Positions 16,594 through 24,824 of a stretch of DNA of 44,186 nucleotides are shown piece after piece; the stretch's first letter is position 1; each line of letters starts with the position of its first letter. Origin of the DNA: Patescibacteria group bacterium (GTDB lineage Bacteria > Patescibacteriota > Gracilibacteria > UM-FILTER-43-11). The DNA is taken from contig JAJDCE010000123.1 in assembly GCA_029260985.1 (NCBI GenBank), positions 1-44,186 of the forward strand, given 5' to 3'. Below the pieces are notes generated by a model. The model was not told the origin of the DNA. It saw only the letters and a list, made by a program, of their open reading frames with translations, and did no database searches. Both the position numbers and the translations under genes were made by a program.

Positions 16594-17244
16594 ATGATCG
16601 TTACTAATTTTAAAACTTACGAATCCGCCACAGGTGAAAAAGCGCTTGAGCTCGCTAAAATACATGAGGCTGTCGCAAAAGAAACAGGTGCAGATATCCA
16701 AGTCTCGGTACAGGCCGTCGACTTAGCCTCTATCGCTAACAATGTCTCAATTCCTGTGCTATCTCAGCACATCGATCCGGTAGGATTCGGGAGTGCTACA
16801 GGTCATATTCTGCCAGAAGCGGTAAAGATGGCTGGAGCTCAAGGCACGATATTAAATCACTCAGAACAGCGATTGGAGCGCGAAATTCTCGCCAAGTCCA
16901 TCACCCGTGCTAAAGAAGCAGGCTTGAAAGTCATCGTTTGTGCGGAGAGTCCGGAAGAAGGAGCCACGTTTTTAGAATTTGATCCGGATTTTATTGCCGT
17001 TGAACCACCAGAATTGATCGGCGGCGATACTTCCGTATCTAGCGCACAGCCCGAAATCATCGAAAACGCTGCCAAGCTGATCGGTTCCGAAAAATTATTA
17101 GTCGGTGCTGGCGTAAAAAACGGTGAAGATGTAAGAACCTGCATCAAATTAGGCGCAAAAGGCGTCCTTTTGGCTAGCGGCGTAACCAAAGCTGAAGATC
17201 CAAAGGCAGTCCTCATGGACTTGGCTAACGGACTAAGCCAATAA
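16594..17244 (+). CDS. tpiA: Triosephosphate isomerase, archaeal type
   Basis: TpiA interconverts dihydroxyacetone phosphate and glyceraldehyde 3-phosphate. At 216 residues it is about 30 shorter than usual bacterial TpiA and matches the compact archaeal form. Active-site residues are visible: N5 and K7 (TNFKTYE), H89 (LNHSEQR) and E137 (AVEPPELIG). The phosphate-binding GAGVKNGEDV and LLASGV segments are present. The archaeal type suggests old transfer. The gene end overlaps the end of a small minus-strand gene by 20 bp. Confidence 0.93.
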   Translation: MIVTNFKTYESATGEKALELAKIHEAVAKETGADIQVSVQAVDLASIANNVSIPVLSQHIDPVGFGSATGHILPEAVKMAGAQGTILNHSEQRLEREILAKSITRAKEAGLKVIVCAESPEEGATFLEFDPDFIAVEPPELIGGDTSVSSAQPEIIENAAKLIGSEKLLVGAGVKNGEDVRTCIKLGAKGVLLASGVTKAEDPKAVLMDLANGLSQ

Positions 17245-17413
17245 GTTTTTGCCATAAATTTCCTAAAACTGCAGCAAGCTTAGAGCGATGGTCTTTTATC
17301 TCCTGAATACTGGATAGTGAAGGTCTAAGGATATCGGTTCGGCGATTTCGCGAGCCCTTATTCAAGGCTTTGTTAGCCTCTACCAAAGCTCTCTCGATGT
17401 TATTATTGGGCAT
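17225..17413 (-). CDS. Small hypothetical protein (62 aa)
   Basis: A basic protein starting MPNNNIERALVEANKALNKG. A start at 17440 would add nine residues, but several unknown proteins nearby also begin MP-N/K, so 17413 is preferred. The C-terminus (LGNLWQKLIGLVR) is a basic amphipathic helix. Its 3' end overlaps tpiA convergently. It may share a transcript with the small gene at 17476-17658. Function unknown. Confidence 0.5.
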   Translation of the reverse strand: MPNNNIERALVEANKALNKGSRNRRTDILRPSLSSIQEIKDHRSKLAAVLGNLWQKLIGLVR

Positions 17414-17475
17414 GGGGCAACTAAAATAAGCGGCCTCCATATTGCGCTATACTTACCCAATAAGTCAAACTTAAA

Positions 17476-17658
17476 CTAACTAAAATGTCCAAAAAGCCTA
17501 GATAATACTCCCCTATTATCACGCACAAGCTTATCTCTTTCGAGCCTTTTCCTTTCGGCATCTAGATCATGCTTATTTTCACCCGTTAATAATCCCAGGG
17601 GATTTTTATCAGGATCCATTGGACTAGGAAGATATGAGTTTTCTTGATTTTTGGGCAT
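17476..17658 (-). CDS. Small hypothetical protein (60 aa)
   Basis: A polar, basic 60-residue protein beginning MPKNQENSYLPSPMDPDKN, with a charged helix (DAERKRLERDKLVRD) and a C-terminal amphipathic tail NRGVLSRLFGHFS. A strong promoter (TTGATT, 17 bp, TATAAT) lies just upstream, which argues that it is expressed. The tail resembles RRGLLSRLLKAE at the end of the protein at 41342-41998. Function unknown. Confidence 0.55.
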   Translation of the reverse strand: MPKNQENSYLPSPMDPDKNPLGLLTGENKHDLDAERKRLERDKLVRDNRGVLSRLFGHFS

Positions 17659-17684
17659 ATGCAGAATATGTTTATTTGAAACTC

Positions 17685-17713
17685 ATTATAACATATTTAC
17701 TAAAACAAATCAA
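17685..17713 (-). promoter_or_regulatory. Sigma70 promoter for the 60-aa gene
   Basis: On the minus strand TTGATT (17708-17713), 17 bp, consensus TATAAT (17685-17690). The -35 box overlaps the truB stop codon. Confidence 0.7.
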
Positions 17714-18411
17714 GTTATGTGAGCCGCAGATAAGGGAAGCACTGTTTTTACGTCAGCCTCCTCAATGCCAATTGCATTTTCAATCGTAAAGTGTCCTACT
17801 TTAGTCCGTTTCAAGGCTGATAGGTAGCCACCAACCTCAAGTTTTTCACCAATATCGCGAGCAAGAGAGCGTACATAAAACCCTTTTCCACAATGAACTT
17901 TTAATTTCAGTATAGGCCATTTGTAGTCGAGGAGTTCGATGGTGTGGACGATGATTTCTGCCGGTTTAAGCTCGGCTTTTTTGCCCTTACGAGCAAGCTC
18001 ATACGCCTTTTTACCTCCTATTTTTTTCGCGGAAAACTGAGGGGGCATTTGTTCAAAAGTACCTGTAAATTCTTTCAGAATATTCTCAATATCAGTAATC
18101 GGAACTTCATTGGCTCCTTCAACGGGTTTCAATTCACCCTCTTGATCATCCGTATTGCTGGTAGCACCAAGTGTTATTTCACATTGATATTCCTTATCTA
18201 GCCCCGTTAAATCCTGAACTAGCTTAGTTCCTTTGCCAATACAAAGCACTAATACACCAGTCGCTTTTGGATCCAGTGTGCCTGTATGTCCCACTTTTTT
18301 AACATTGAGTATATTGCGAACCTTAGCCACCACATCAAAAGACGTCCAGTCCATAGGCTTATTAATCACCATCAAACCATTGATTTGATTGTAAACTCTG
18401 AATTTTTTCAT
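17710..18411 (-). CDS. truB: tRNA pseudouridine-55 synthase
   Basis: TruB makes pseudouridine 55 in the T loop of tRNAs. The 233-residue protein has the catalytic motif GHTGTLDPKATGVL with D47 as nucleophile. KGFYVRSLARDIG supplies the conserved substrate-binding run. It is shorter than E. coli TruB, ending soon after the catalytic domain without a full PUA domain. Its ATG overlaps the murE stop (ATGA), so it is translationally coupled to murE, an odd functional pairing. Confidence 0.95.
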   Translation of the reverse strand: MKKFRVYNQINGLMVINKPMDWTSFDVVAKVRNILNVKKVGHTGTLDPKATGVLVLCIGKGTKLVQDLTGLDKEYQCEITLGATSNTDDQEGELKPVEGANEVPITDIENILKEFTGTFEQMPPQFSAKKIGGKKAYELARKGKKAELKPAEIIVHTIELLDYKWPILKLKVHCGKGFYVRSLARDIGEKLEVGGYLSALKRTKVGHFTIENAIGIEEADVKTVLPLSAAHIT

Positions 18412-19733
18412 GAAGTATATTTTTCAATAATTTCTTTCACTACCTCCCGCTCATCCCATTCAATCGTTCCATCATTCATCGTTCGGGTCGGCAAACTCCC
18501 CATACCCGTCACCACAATCACATCACCTTCTTCCGCATTTCTAACCGCAAATTCAATCGCTTCATAACGGTCTTCGATCAAATGTAAATCTTCCTCCAGC
18601 TTTTTCACTTGTTTCGCCCCTTCCAAAATCGCCTCCATAATATCCATTGGGTTTTCAGAATACGGCTCTTCATCCGTTATGATAGTAATATCGGTATGCT
18701 TTGCCACAATTTTCCCCATCACTGGCCGTTTTGCCTGATCACGATCCCCACAGCTGCCGATAATCCCAATTAAGCGATTAGGTTTTGCCTCCCGAAGAGA
18801 CTGATAAAGTTTTTCCAGTGAGTCCGGCGTAAGCGCAAAATCAACCAATACCTCAAAACCTTTCGGACTTTTAATCGATTCCATTCTGCCGGAAACACCC
18901 TCAAAGGTTTTTAGGGCATGTCGGATAATCTTTAAATCTATTACTTCACAGGCTAAGGCCGCACCCGTGGCCGCCATCGCGTTCTCCACATTAAAAGAAC
19001 CCGGCACCATCAGTTCCATCCCCATTTCCTCACCTCCGTAATGCAAAGAAAATTTAGAACCGTATTTTGAGCAGGTCATATGATGAGCCTTGATGTCTCC
19101 TTCATCAAAACCATAAGTGATTTTAGTGGGACAGCTGATGCCATTAAATTCTTCAAAAAACTGATCGGTGGTATTGAGCACCATCGCCTGCCTATGTGGA
19201 ATCGCCTCCAAAGCTTTTGGTAAATGCCGATGGCACGTTCGGCTCACGACTTTAAATAAACCCTTTTTAGCCTCCTTATACTTTTCCATTGTCTTGTGAT
19301 AGTCCAGATGTTCATGAGTAATATTCGTCAAAACCGAAATACTAAACGGAATACCCCACAGTCGGTGCTGATGGATCGCGTGAGAGGAAGATTCGATCAC
19401 CACGTATTCAATTTTTTCTCTCAAGCACCGCTTAAGGAACTTTTGCGTTTTAAAGGGTGACATCGTGGTCTTTTTTGACTTATTTGGGGTAATTTTCCCA
19501 TCAATTCTGAATTCAACCGTCGACATCATGGCCACTTTTTCCCCAGCCGTCCTCAAAATATGCTCGATCATATGAACGGTTGTTGTCTTTCCATTGGTTC
19601 CCGTTACGCCAATGCAAACCATTTTCTTACCAGGAGTACCGGCTTTCAACGCTGCCGTTAATCCTTTGAGGCGATGCCAAAATAAGCGAATAGGATTATC
19701 GGGGCTGATGATTTTTCGGAGTCGGTTGAGCAT
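18408..19733 (-). CDS. murE: MurE-like UDP-MurNAc-tripeptide ligase
   Basis: A Mur ligase of 441 residues that should add the third amino acid to the peptidoglycan stem peptide. The ATP loop is GVTGTNGKTTT (42-52), followed by MSTVEF, IESSSHAIHQHRL and NITHEHLDYH. It lacks the N-terminal MurE domain of about 80 residues, as short CPR versions do. Where E. coli has DNPR, which reads the diaminopimelate, this protein has TDEEPYSENP (about 349-358), so the amino acid cannot be predicted. A TATAAT lies six bases upstream of the ATG, so the mRNA may be leaderless. Confidence 0.88.
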   Translation of the reverse strand: MLNRLRKIISPDNPIRLFWHRLKGLTAALKAGTPGKKMVCIGVTGTNGKTTTVHMIEHILRTAGEKVAMMSTVEFRIDGKITPNKSKKTTMSPFKTQKFLKRCLREKIEYVVIESSSHAIHQHRLWGIPFSISVLTNITHEHLDYHKTMEKYKEAKKGLFKVVSRTCHRHLPKALEAIPHRQAMVLNTTDQFFEEFNGISCPTKITYGFDEGDIKAHHMTCSKYGSKFSLHYGGEEMGMELMVPGSFNVENAMAATGAALACEVIDLKIIRHALKTFEGVSGRMESIKSPKGFEVLVDFALTPDSLEKLYQSLREAKPNRLIGIIGSCGDRDQAKRPVMGKIVAKHTDITIITDEEPYSENPMDIMEAILEGAKQVKKLEEDLHLIEDRYEAIEFAVRNAEEGDVIVVTGMGSLPTRTMNDGTIEWDEREVVKEIIEKYTS

Positions 19734-19739
19734 ACGGCC

Positions 19740-19745
19740 ATTATA
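19740..19745 (-). promoter_or_regulatory. -10 box six bases before the murE start
   Basis: A consensus TATAAT on the minus strand is followed by GGCCGT and then the ATG, so transcription would begin at or next to the start codon. The -35 match is poor. Confidence 0.45.
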
Positions 19746-19778
19746 GTAGGGTAGAGGAGAAAATGAGTCCAGTTTTTA

Positions 19779-19806
19779 TTGACAAGAAGAATTTATATCA
19801 TAAAAT
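19779..19806 (+). promoter_or_regulatory. Sigma70 promoter for the gene at 19835
   Basis: Consensus TTGACA (19779-19784), 16 bp, TAAAAT (19801-19806). The start codon is 28 bp further on after an AT-only stretch. Confidence 0.7.
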
Positions 19807-19834
19807 GATACACTAATAATTAATAATAATAAAT

Positions 19835-20713
19835 ATGACAGAAGTCCTCCACGACCCCGCATCAGAAGTAGAAAATATAACCCCAAATAAAGAAGAAGGC
19901 TTTGTCGTCGCAAGAGACAGTGTCGAAACAATACTGGTAAGTAACGACCAGGAAAGGCCAGATCATCAGATAAGTGCAGCTGAACAATTATTAAATGAAG
20001 CCCGAAAATCATTCACGGATACCGGTAAAGAACAAATAGCTGAACTAAAGAAAGATTGGGAGGGGTTATCAATGCGGGAAAGGACTGGTAGGATAGATAA
20101 AATTATTCAAAACAAAGTCCAGTCTGTAAACGGCAATATTGCCTTAACACATCTTGCTGCAATTACTGGGAAAAACCGCAAAGAACTGCATATATACAGG
20201 CGCCTTTTTCGAGCCCCCGATAATATTTGGAAGCTAGAAGAAGTAGGCTTACTAAAGCCAGATGATTTGGGGTTAATTGATGTGCTTTTAAAGGTGATCA
20301 AAGCTGAGAAAAAGCCACATAAGCTTATTTTTGAGCTTGCAAAGCTTCACGCCCCATTAACGGAAGGTGCGATACAAGATGTTGTTTTGTCTACTGCCCG
20401 AAGCCATATCGACATTCATAGGCAAGAGGTAGATCAAAGGCTAAATTCAAATGACGTATACATGGTCGACTTCGCATCTGAATATGCCAAGGGTTGTGAT
20501 GGATTAAAAGATGTACCACTCAAATTTATCCCCCTTGATACTCCTGGCTATGGCAAATTTAAACAGAGATTTAATAAAGATGACGATTTTGTATTATTTT
20601 GCGAAGCCGGTAATTCTAGAAGGATTTGTTGTATTCATCATAAAGCAGTAATCGCTTACAAAGTGCATCAAGCTGGTTTTAAGTGGGATGAAGATGAGAA
20701 AATTAATGATTAA
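19835..20713 (+). CDS. Hypothetical protein with a possible ParB-like HTH (292 aa)
   Basis: I do not recognise this protein as a whole. The N-terminal 50 residues are acidic and look disordered. A helical middle (about 60-190) contains LTHLAAITGKNRKELHIYRRLF followed by IWKLEEVGLLKPDDLGL, whose spacing recalls the helix-turn-helix of ParB/KorB proteins; this is a weak resemblance. The C-terminal part has FCEAGNSRRICCIHHK, a Cys/His cluster that might bind metal. It has its own promoter and ends in a 4-bp convergent overlap with the riboflavin kinase gene. Confidence 0.65.
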   Translation: MTEVLHDPASEVENITPNKEEGFVVARDSVETILVSNDQERPDHQISAAEQLLNEARKSFTDTGKEQIAELKKDWEGLSMRERTGRIDKIIQNKVQSVNGNIALTHLAAITGKNRKELHIYRRLFRAPDNIWKLEEVGLLKPDDLGLIDVLLKVIKAEKKPHKLIFELAKLHAPLTEGAIQDVVLSTARSHIDIHRQEVDQRLNSNDVYMVDFASEYAKGCDGLKDVPLKFIPLDTPGYGKFKQRFNKDDDFVLFCEAGNSRRICCIHHKAVIAYKVHQAGFKWDEDEKIND

Positions 20714-21063
20714 ATAATTATATCCTTTTCAATCTGCTTTTTCAGCTTTTCTAAATCCGTAAATGCTTTTGGTTTTCGGATTTTTTTCAGTACGCGAAAG
20801 CTCACAAATTCTCCATAAATCCTCTTATTAAACCCAATCACATAAACCTCCAAAACTTTTCCACGCTGGGTAAGTCTTGGGCCAAAATACAAGGAGCCTT
20901 TGTAGACACTCTTCCCTATTTTTACCTCTGAATCATAGACACCTTCGTCAAATTGTTCGCCAAAACGCCCAACATTGAAATTGAGGGTCGGGAATCCTAT
21001 TTTACGACCGGTTCCAGTTCCTTTTTGTACTTTGCGACGGATATACATATAAATATATTTCAA
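20710..21063 (-). CDS. Riboflavin kinase, stand-alone domain
   Basis: The protein matches the C-terminal kinase half of RibF, which makes FMN from riboflavin. The signature GRKIGFPTLNF (19-29) is clear, followed by EGVYDSEVKIG, GSLYFGPR and YGEFVSFRVLKKIR. At 117 residues only the kinase domain exists; the FMN adenylyltransferase half of the usual bifunctional enzyme is absent here. Either FAD synthesis lies elsewhere or the cell imports FAD. Starts at 21063 or at Met6 are both possible. Confidence 0.85.
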   Translation of the reverse strand: MKYIYMYIRRKVQKGTGTGRKIGFPTLNFNVGRFGEQFDEGVYDSEVKIGKSVYKGSLYFGPRLTQRGKVLEVYVIGFNKRIYGEFVSFRVLKKIRKPKAFTDLEKLKKQIEKDIII

Positions 21064-21068
21064 ATTAT

Positions 21069-21122
21069 CTGAAGGCGCGGAATCGTTTCCGCGCTGGCGC
21101 GATTGTAAAATCGCACCTTCAG
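21069..21122. repeat. Three-armed palindromic element
   Basis: An outer stem CTGAAGG/CCTTCAG encloses two hairpins: GCGCGGAA/TTCCGCGC (21075-21094) and GCGATT/AATCGC (21099-21114). The fold is a compact three-way junction lying between the TauE-like and riboflavin kinase genes. It is GC-rich compared with its surroundings and may be a REP/MITE-like repeat or a processing signal. Confidence 0.7.
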
Positions 21123-21138
21123 GATTTGGGGTTTGAAT

Positions 21139-21882
21139 TTATAACAATAAGCTTTTTAGGGCCAGCAATATAATAACAATGCTGAACACGATTCTCAAAT
21201 AATGGGAGCGGGTTTTTAAAACCAAATTAGCCCCGATAAAAGCCCCAAAAGCCCTTCCAGCAAAAAGCGGGATGGCAAGTATAGGGTCAATAAAGCCATT
21301 GATCCAAAGTAAAAGAACTGCTGGCAACACTCCAATTAGCACAATCGGCTGTCGGTTTTCAATAGCTCGCTTAAACTTTAATCCAAATAAGTACATCAAT
21401 ACAAAAGTAAGCATCGTGCCGGTTGATGCCGTGATCACCATGGTATAAATCCCCAACAGAAAAGCCAGAAATAATCCCAACACCTTCTTTCCATTTCGAA
21501 CCTTATCTAATGGGAGCTTTTCCGGATTTTTGAATAAAGTCAAAAATGCAAAGAAGATGATCATGGCTGATACTGCTTTTTTGATCAATTCACCATCAAT
21601 TTGAATGAGAACAAAAACCCCGATCAGCGTTCCCACTAAAAAAGCGGGGGCAACCCAGGTAACAATATCCCGATAGACTTTTTTATTCTTCAAAAAAATC
21701 CAACTCCCAGTCATTGTTTGTCCAATAGCTCCCAACTGATTGGTGGCAATGGCTACCTTTGGATCAACGCCTAAAAGAAAAAGAGTTGGAAGTGTCAAAA
21801 AACTTCCCCCTCCAAAGATTAACCCATACATGCCTGCAAAGGAAGTGACCAGGAAAACTAAAATGTATTCTTGCAATACCAT
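21139..21882 (-). CDS. TauE/SafE family anion exporter
   Basis: A 247-residue polytopic membrane protein of the TauE/SafE (former DUF81) family, which export sulfite, sulfoacetate or related anions. The conserved N-terminal GGGSFLTLPTLFLLG and the VAIATNQLGAIGQTMTGSW run are visible, with about eight membrane spans. The substrate cannot be predicted and no sulfur-metabolism gene is adjacent. It is divergent from ppcA, and their promoter regions overlap. Confidence 0.88.
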   Translation of the reverse strand: MVLQEYILVFLVTSFAGMYGLIFGGGSFLTLPTLFLLGVDPKVAIATNQLGAIGQTMTGSWIFLKNKKVYRDIVTWVAPAFLVGTLIGVFVLIQIDGELIKKAVSAMIIFFAFLTLFKNPEKLPLDKVRNGKKVLGLFLAFLLGIYTMVITASTGTMLTFVLMYLFGLKFKRAIENRQPIVLIGVLPAVLLLWINGFIDPILAIPLFAGRAFGAFIGANLVLKTRSHYLRIVFSIVIILLALKSLLL

Positions 21883-21906
21883 TTTTATACTTTTTACTGA
21901 AAATGA

Positions 21907-21935
21907 TTGTACCTTAAAAAAGGTTGATCTAAAAT
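21907..21935 (+). promoter_or_regulatory. Promoter for ppcA
   Basis: TTGTAC (21907-21912), 17 bp, TAAAAT (21930-21935). The leader would be about 17 bases and has no SD. Confidence 0.6.
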
Positions 21936-21958
21936 AGAGACGCCCTAATTAAATCAAT

Positions 21959-23464
21959 ATGCGAAAAATTCCTGCGACCATGGCCACTCAGCATCCAGAT
22001 AATGCGAGTGCATGTTATTGGAACCAGAAAAAATTCATCAATTCACTCGATGAAGTTGAAGAGTGTTACCGAATGTTCCATGAACTCAAGTGCACTGAAT
22101 ATATGTGGGATTGGGAGGGTAAATTTGTCGATGAGGCGGTGGTCGAAAAGCTATATCAGCGGTACCACGACTTCTTCAGGAAAAATAAATTAGGGAAAGA
22201 TGTATTTCTTACTTTCCGTATTCCTAATGTCGATGAAGAAAGTGGATTCAGATTGGCTCGTGCCTATATGGCCATTTTGACAGCCGACGATTTGGCGCAT
22301 GAGGTTGGCATGAATACTCCTCCGATTTTTGAAGCAATCCTGCCCATGACCAAAAATGCTAAGCAGCTCATCAACGTTAAAAAGACCTTCCATCAAGTCG
22401 AGGAATTTAAAAAGAAAGCCTTTAACACCAAACGAAAAACCCCTCATGAATTCAACGTCATTCCGCTAATTGAAGGTGTTGAATATTTAACCAGCGCCGA
22501 TAAAATCCTGAATGAGTACGTTGATGGCTGTAAAGCTGAATTTGGTAAAAAACCGGAATATTTGAGGCCATTCATCGCACGTTCAGACCCAGCCATGAAC
22601 GCCGGTCTGATACCAGCAGTGCTTTCATGCAAAATCGCTCTACAACAATTTTACGAAGTGGGTAAGAAGCACAACATCGGCATTTATCCGATTATCGGCC
22701 CTGGCTGTCTTCCGTTCCGAGGAGGCGTCAATCCCGAAACCATCAAAAAAACCATTCAGGAGTACAGCGGGATTCGGACCATCACTATTCAATCCGGCTT
22801 TCGTTACGACTACCCTCTTCCAACGGTCAAAAAAGCGATTAAATATATCGAAGAAACACTGCCGAAACTCAGCTTTTCACCACTGACAAAAAAAGAGATT
22901 AATGACATCCATCAGGTCAACAAAGTTTTTGGAGGATATTACAAATCCACTGTTGAACGGGCGGCAAAACTCATCAATCAAATTGCCAGCCAGGTACCCG
23001 GCCGTCGAGAGCGAATGTTACACATCGGTTTGTTTGGGTATTCGCGTGGTATCGGCAAAGTCAGCCTTCCTCGGGCGATCAAATTCACAGGCTCACTCTA
23101 CTCAATCGGCGTACCTCCCGAATTCATTGGAATGGGACGAGGGCTAAGAGACGCGATGAAAGACGGTACGCTAAAAACAATTGAAAAACATTATCTTAAC
23201 CTCAGAGCTGACTTCATTCATGCAGGTAAATACCTTAACAAAGAAAACTTAAACGAACTCGCCAAAAAATATCCAGTTTTTCAGGAGATTAAGGAGGATG
23301 TTCAGGAAGTTGAAAACTATTTGCGCCTCGAACTAGGTCCTATCAAAACAAAGCATTTTATTTATCGTAATCTTGCTTCGTCAATTTATTTACGCCTCAA
23401 GGAGAAGGAGGATTTTTCTAGTGAGCTAGAGGAGGCAGCTTCGATTCGGAAAAGTTTAGGGTAA
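21959..23464 (+). CDS. ppcA: Phosphoenolpyruvate carboxylase, archaeal type
   Basis: PpcA carboxylates PEP to oxaloacetate. At 501 residues it is about half the size of ordinary bacterial PEPC and matches the archaeal-type family. The hallmark start MRKIPATMATQHPDNA is present, as are GPGCLPFRGG, TIQSGFRYDYP and GLFGYSRGIG. The aspartate aminotransferase gene follows, separated by a hairpin, so the pair should convert PEP to aspartate. Found mainly in archaea and scattered bacteria, so acquired by transfer or ancient. Confidence 0.95.
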   Translation: MRKIPATMATQHPDNASACYWNQKKFINSLDEVEECYRMFHELKCTEYMWDWEGKFVDEAVVEKLYQRYHDFFRKNKLGKDVFLTFRIPNVDEESGFRLARAYMAILTADDLAHEVGMNTPPIFEAILPMTKNAKQLINVKKTFHQVEEFKKKAFNTKRKTPHEFNVIPLIEGVEYLTSADKILNEYVDGCKAEFGKKPEYLRPFIARSDPAMNAGLIPAVLSCKIALQQFYEVGKKHNIGIYPIIGPGCLPFRGGVNPETIKKTIQEYSGIRTITIQSGFRYDYPLPTVKKAIKYIEETLPKLSFSPLTKKEINDIHQVNKVFGGYYKSTVERAAKLINQIASQVPGRRERMLHIGLFGYSRGIGKVSLPRAIKFTGSLYSIGVPPEFIGMGRGLRDAMKDGTLKTIEKHYLNLRADFIHAGKYLNKENLNELAKKYPVFQEIKEDVQEVENYLRLELGPIKTKHFIYRNLASSIYLRLKEKEDFSSELEEAASIRKSLG

Positions 23465-23481
23465 TCTTTTTAACCTAGCCT

Positions 23482-23509
23482 GTAAGTGAAGATAGTTATC
23501 TTCACTTAC
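23482..23509 (+). promoter_or_regulatory. 12-bp perfect hairpin between ppcA and aspC
   Basis: GTAAGTGAAGAT and its exact complement enclose a 4-base loop, ending 10 bp before the aspC ATG. No T-run follows. It could slow or protect the transcript, or control aspC translation. Confidence 0.55.
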
Positions 23510-23519
23510 GAAACACTAC

Positions 23520-24686
23520 ATGCTCTCACAACGAATTCAAAATCTTAAGCCCAGCGCTACAATCGCGATTAACACTAAAGCGATCGAACTCCAGAAACAA
23601 GGAGTCGACATCTTGAAGTTCGGAATTGGCGAACCCGACTTCGACACACCTGAAAACATTAAGCAGGCTGCCAAACGAGCCATAGATGAAGGCTTTACCA
23701 AATACACAGTGGGAACTGGTATTTTAGAATTAAAGGAGGCGGTTTGCACAAAGCTGATCAGAGATAATAAGGTTGAATGTGATACTTCAAATGTGCTGAT
23801 CACCAATGGCGGTAAGCAGGCCCTCTATAATTGCTTTATGGCGCTCCTCAATCCGGGCGATGAAGTAATTATCCCATCTCCTTACTGGGTCAGCTATACC
23901 GATATGATCGCCGTGTGCGAGGGGCAGTCAGTATTTGTCGACACCACTTCAAACCAATTCAAACTCACGGCAGAAATGGTGAAGACGGCAATAAGCCCGA
24001 AAACCAAATGTATAATCCTCAACAGTCCCAGCAACCCCACCGGAATGACAATCGAGAAAGAGGAAGTGGAAAAAATAGCGGAACTGGCCCTTGAGCATCA
24101 ATTTTATATCATTTCTGACGAAGTCTATGAGTACTTTATATACGATGGAAAGGAAATGTTCTCAGTCGCCAGTCTGCCCGGAATGAAAGACAGGGTATTT
24201 ACCGTAAACGCCGTTTCAAAAACCTATGCCATGACAGGGTGGAGAATAGGCTATATTACCGGTCCGGAAAAAGTGATTAAAGCGATGGGAAATCTTCAAA
24301 GCCATTCAACTTCTAACCCTTGTTCCATTGCTCAAAAAGCGGCCCTGGAGGCCATAAACGGACCGCAGGATTCAGTTAAAATGATGGCAGAGGAATACTT
24401 GAAGCGACGCAATTTTGTTTATGAGGCCATGAGTGAAATTCCAGGCTTCAAACTGACAAAACCTGAAGGCGCCTTTTACGCTTTTCCAGACGTGAGCGGA
24501 GCATTTACAGATCAGATAAATGACAGCTTTAAATTCACAGAATTCTTACTGGAAAAGGCTCATGTGGCTGTCGTCCCCGGTGGTGCATTTGGAGCAGCGG
24601 GTAACAATTGCATCCGATTTTCTTATGCCTCTTCAATGGATCAGATAAAAGAGGGAATTCGACGAATAACGGAGGCTTTAGCCTGA
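23520..24686 (+). CDS. aspC: Class I/II PLP aminotransferase, probably aspartate
   Basis: A 388-residue fold type I PLP enzyme of the AspC/AspB-like (Ig) group. The pyridoxal lysine is K234 in AVSKTYAMTGWRIGY. FGIGEPDFDTPENIKQAA near the start, NSPSNPTGM, ISDEVYEYFIYDG and the substrate-carboxylate Arg in NNCIRFSYASS are all present. Placement directly after ppcA favours oxaloacetate to aspartate as the reaction, though side-chain specificity in this group is broad. The stop is TGA. Confidence 0.92.
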   Translation: MLSQRIQNLKPSATIAINTKAIELQKQGVDILKFGIGEPDFDTPENIKQAAKRAIDEGFTKYTVGTGILELKEAVCTKLIRDNKVECDTSNVLITNGGKQALYNCFMALLNPGDEVIIPSPYWVSYTDMIAVCEGQSVFVDTTSNQFKLTAEMVKTAISPKTKCIILNSPSNPTGMTIEKEEVEKIAELALEHQFYIISDEVYEYFIYDGKEMFSVASLPGMKDRVFTVNAVSKTYAMTGWRIGYITGPEKVIKAMGNLQSHSTSNPCSIAQKAALEAINGPQDSVKMMAEEYLKRRNFVYEAMSEIPGFKLTKPEGAFYAFPDVSGAFTDQINDSFKFTEFLLEKAHVAVVPGGAFGAAGNNCIRFSYASSMDQIKEGIRRITEALA

Positions 24687-24689
24687 CAT

Positions 24690-24718
24690 TTGACACCAAA
24701 GCATACTACACTTAACAT
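24690..24718 (+). promoter_or_regulatory. Sigma70 promoter of the GC-rich cassette
   Basis: Consensus TTGACA (24690-24695), 17 bp, TAACAT (24713-24718). A GC-rich leader of about 100 bases follows, with a hairpin (CCAG..CCAC/GTGG..CTGG) at about 24734-24755. Confidence 0.6.
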
Positions 24719-24824
24719 GAACTCCCGTATTCCAGTCCACCTAGTGGTGCTGGATGCGTTGATATACTCATAGTGTTCTTTAACAAGTGTCCGTTTTTTA
24801 ACAACCAACCCAAAGGGGGGTGTC

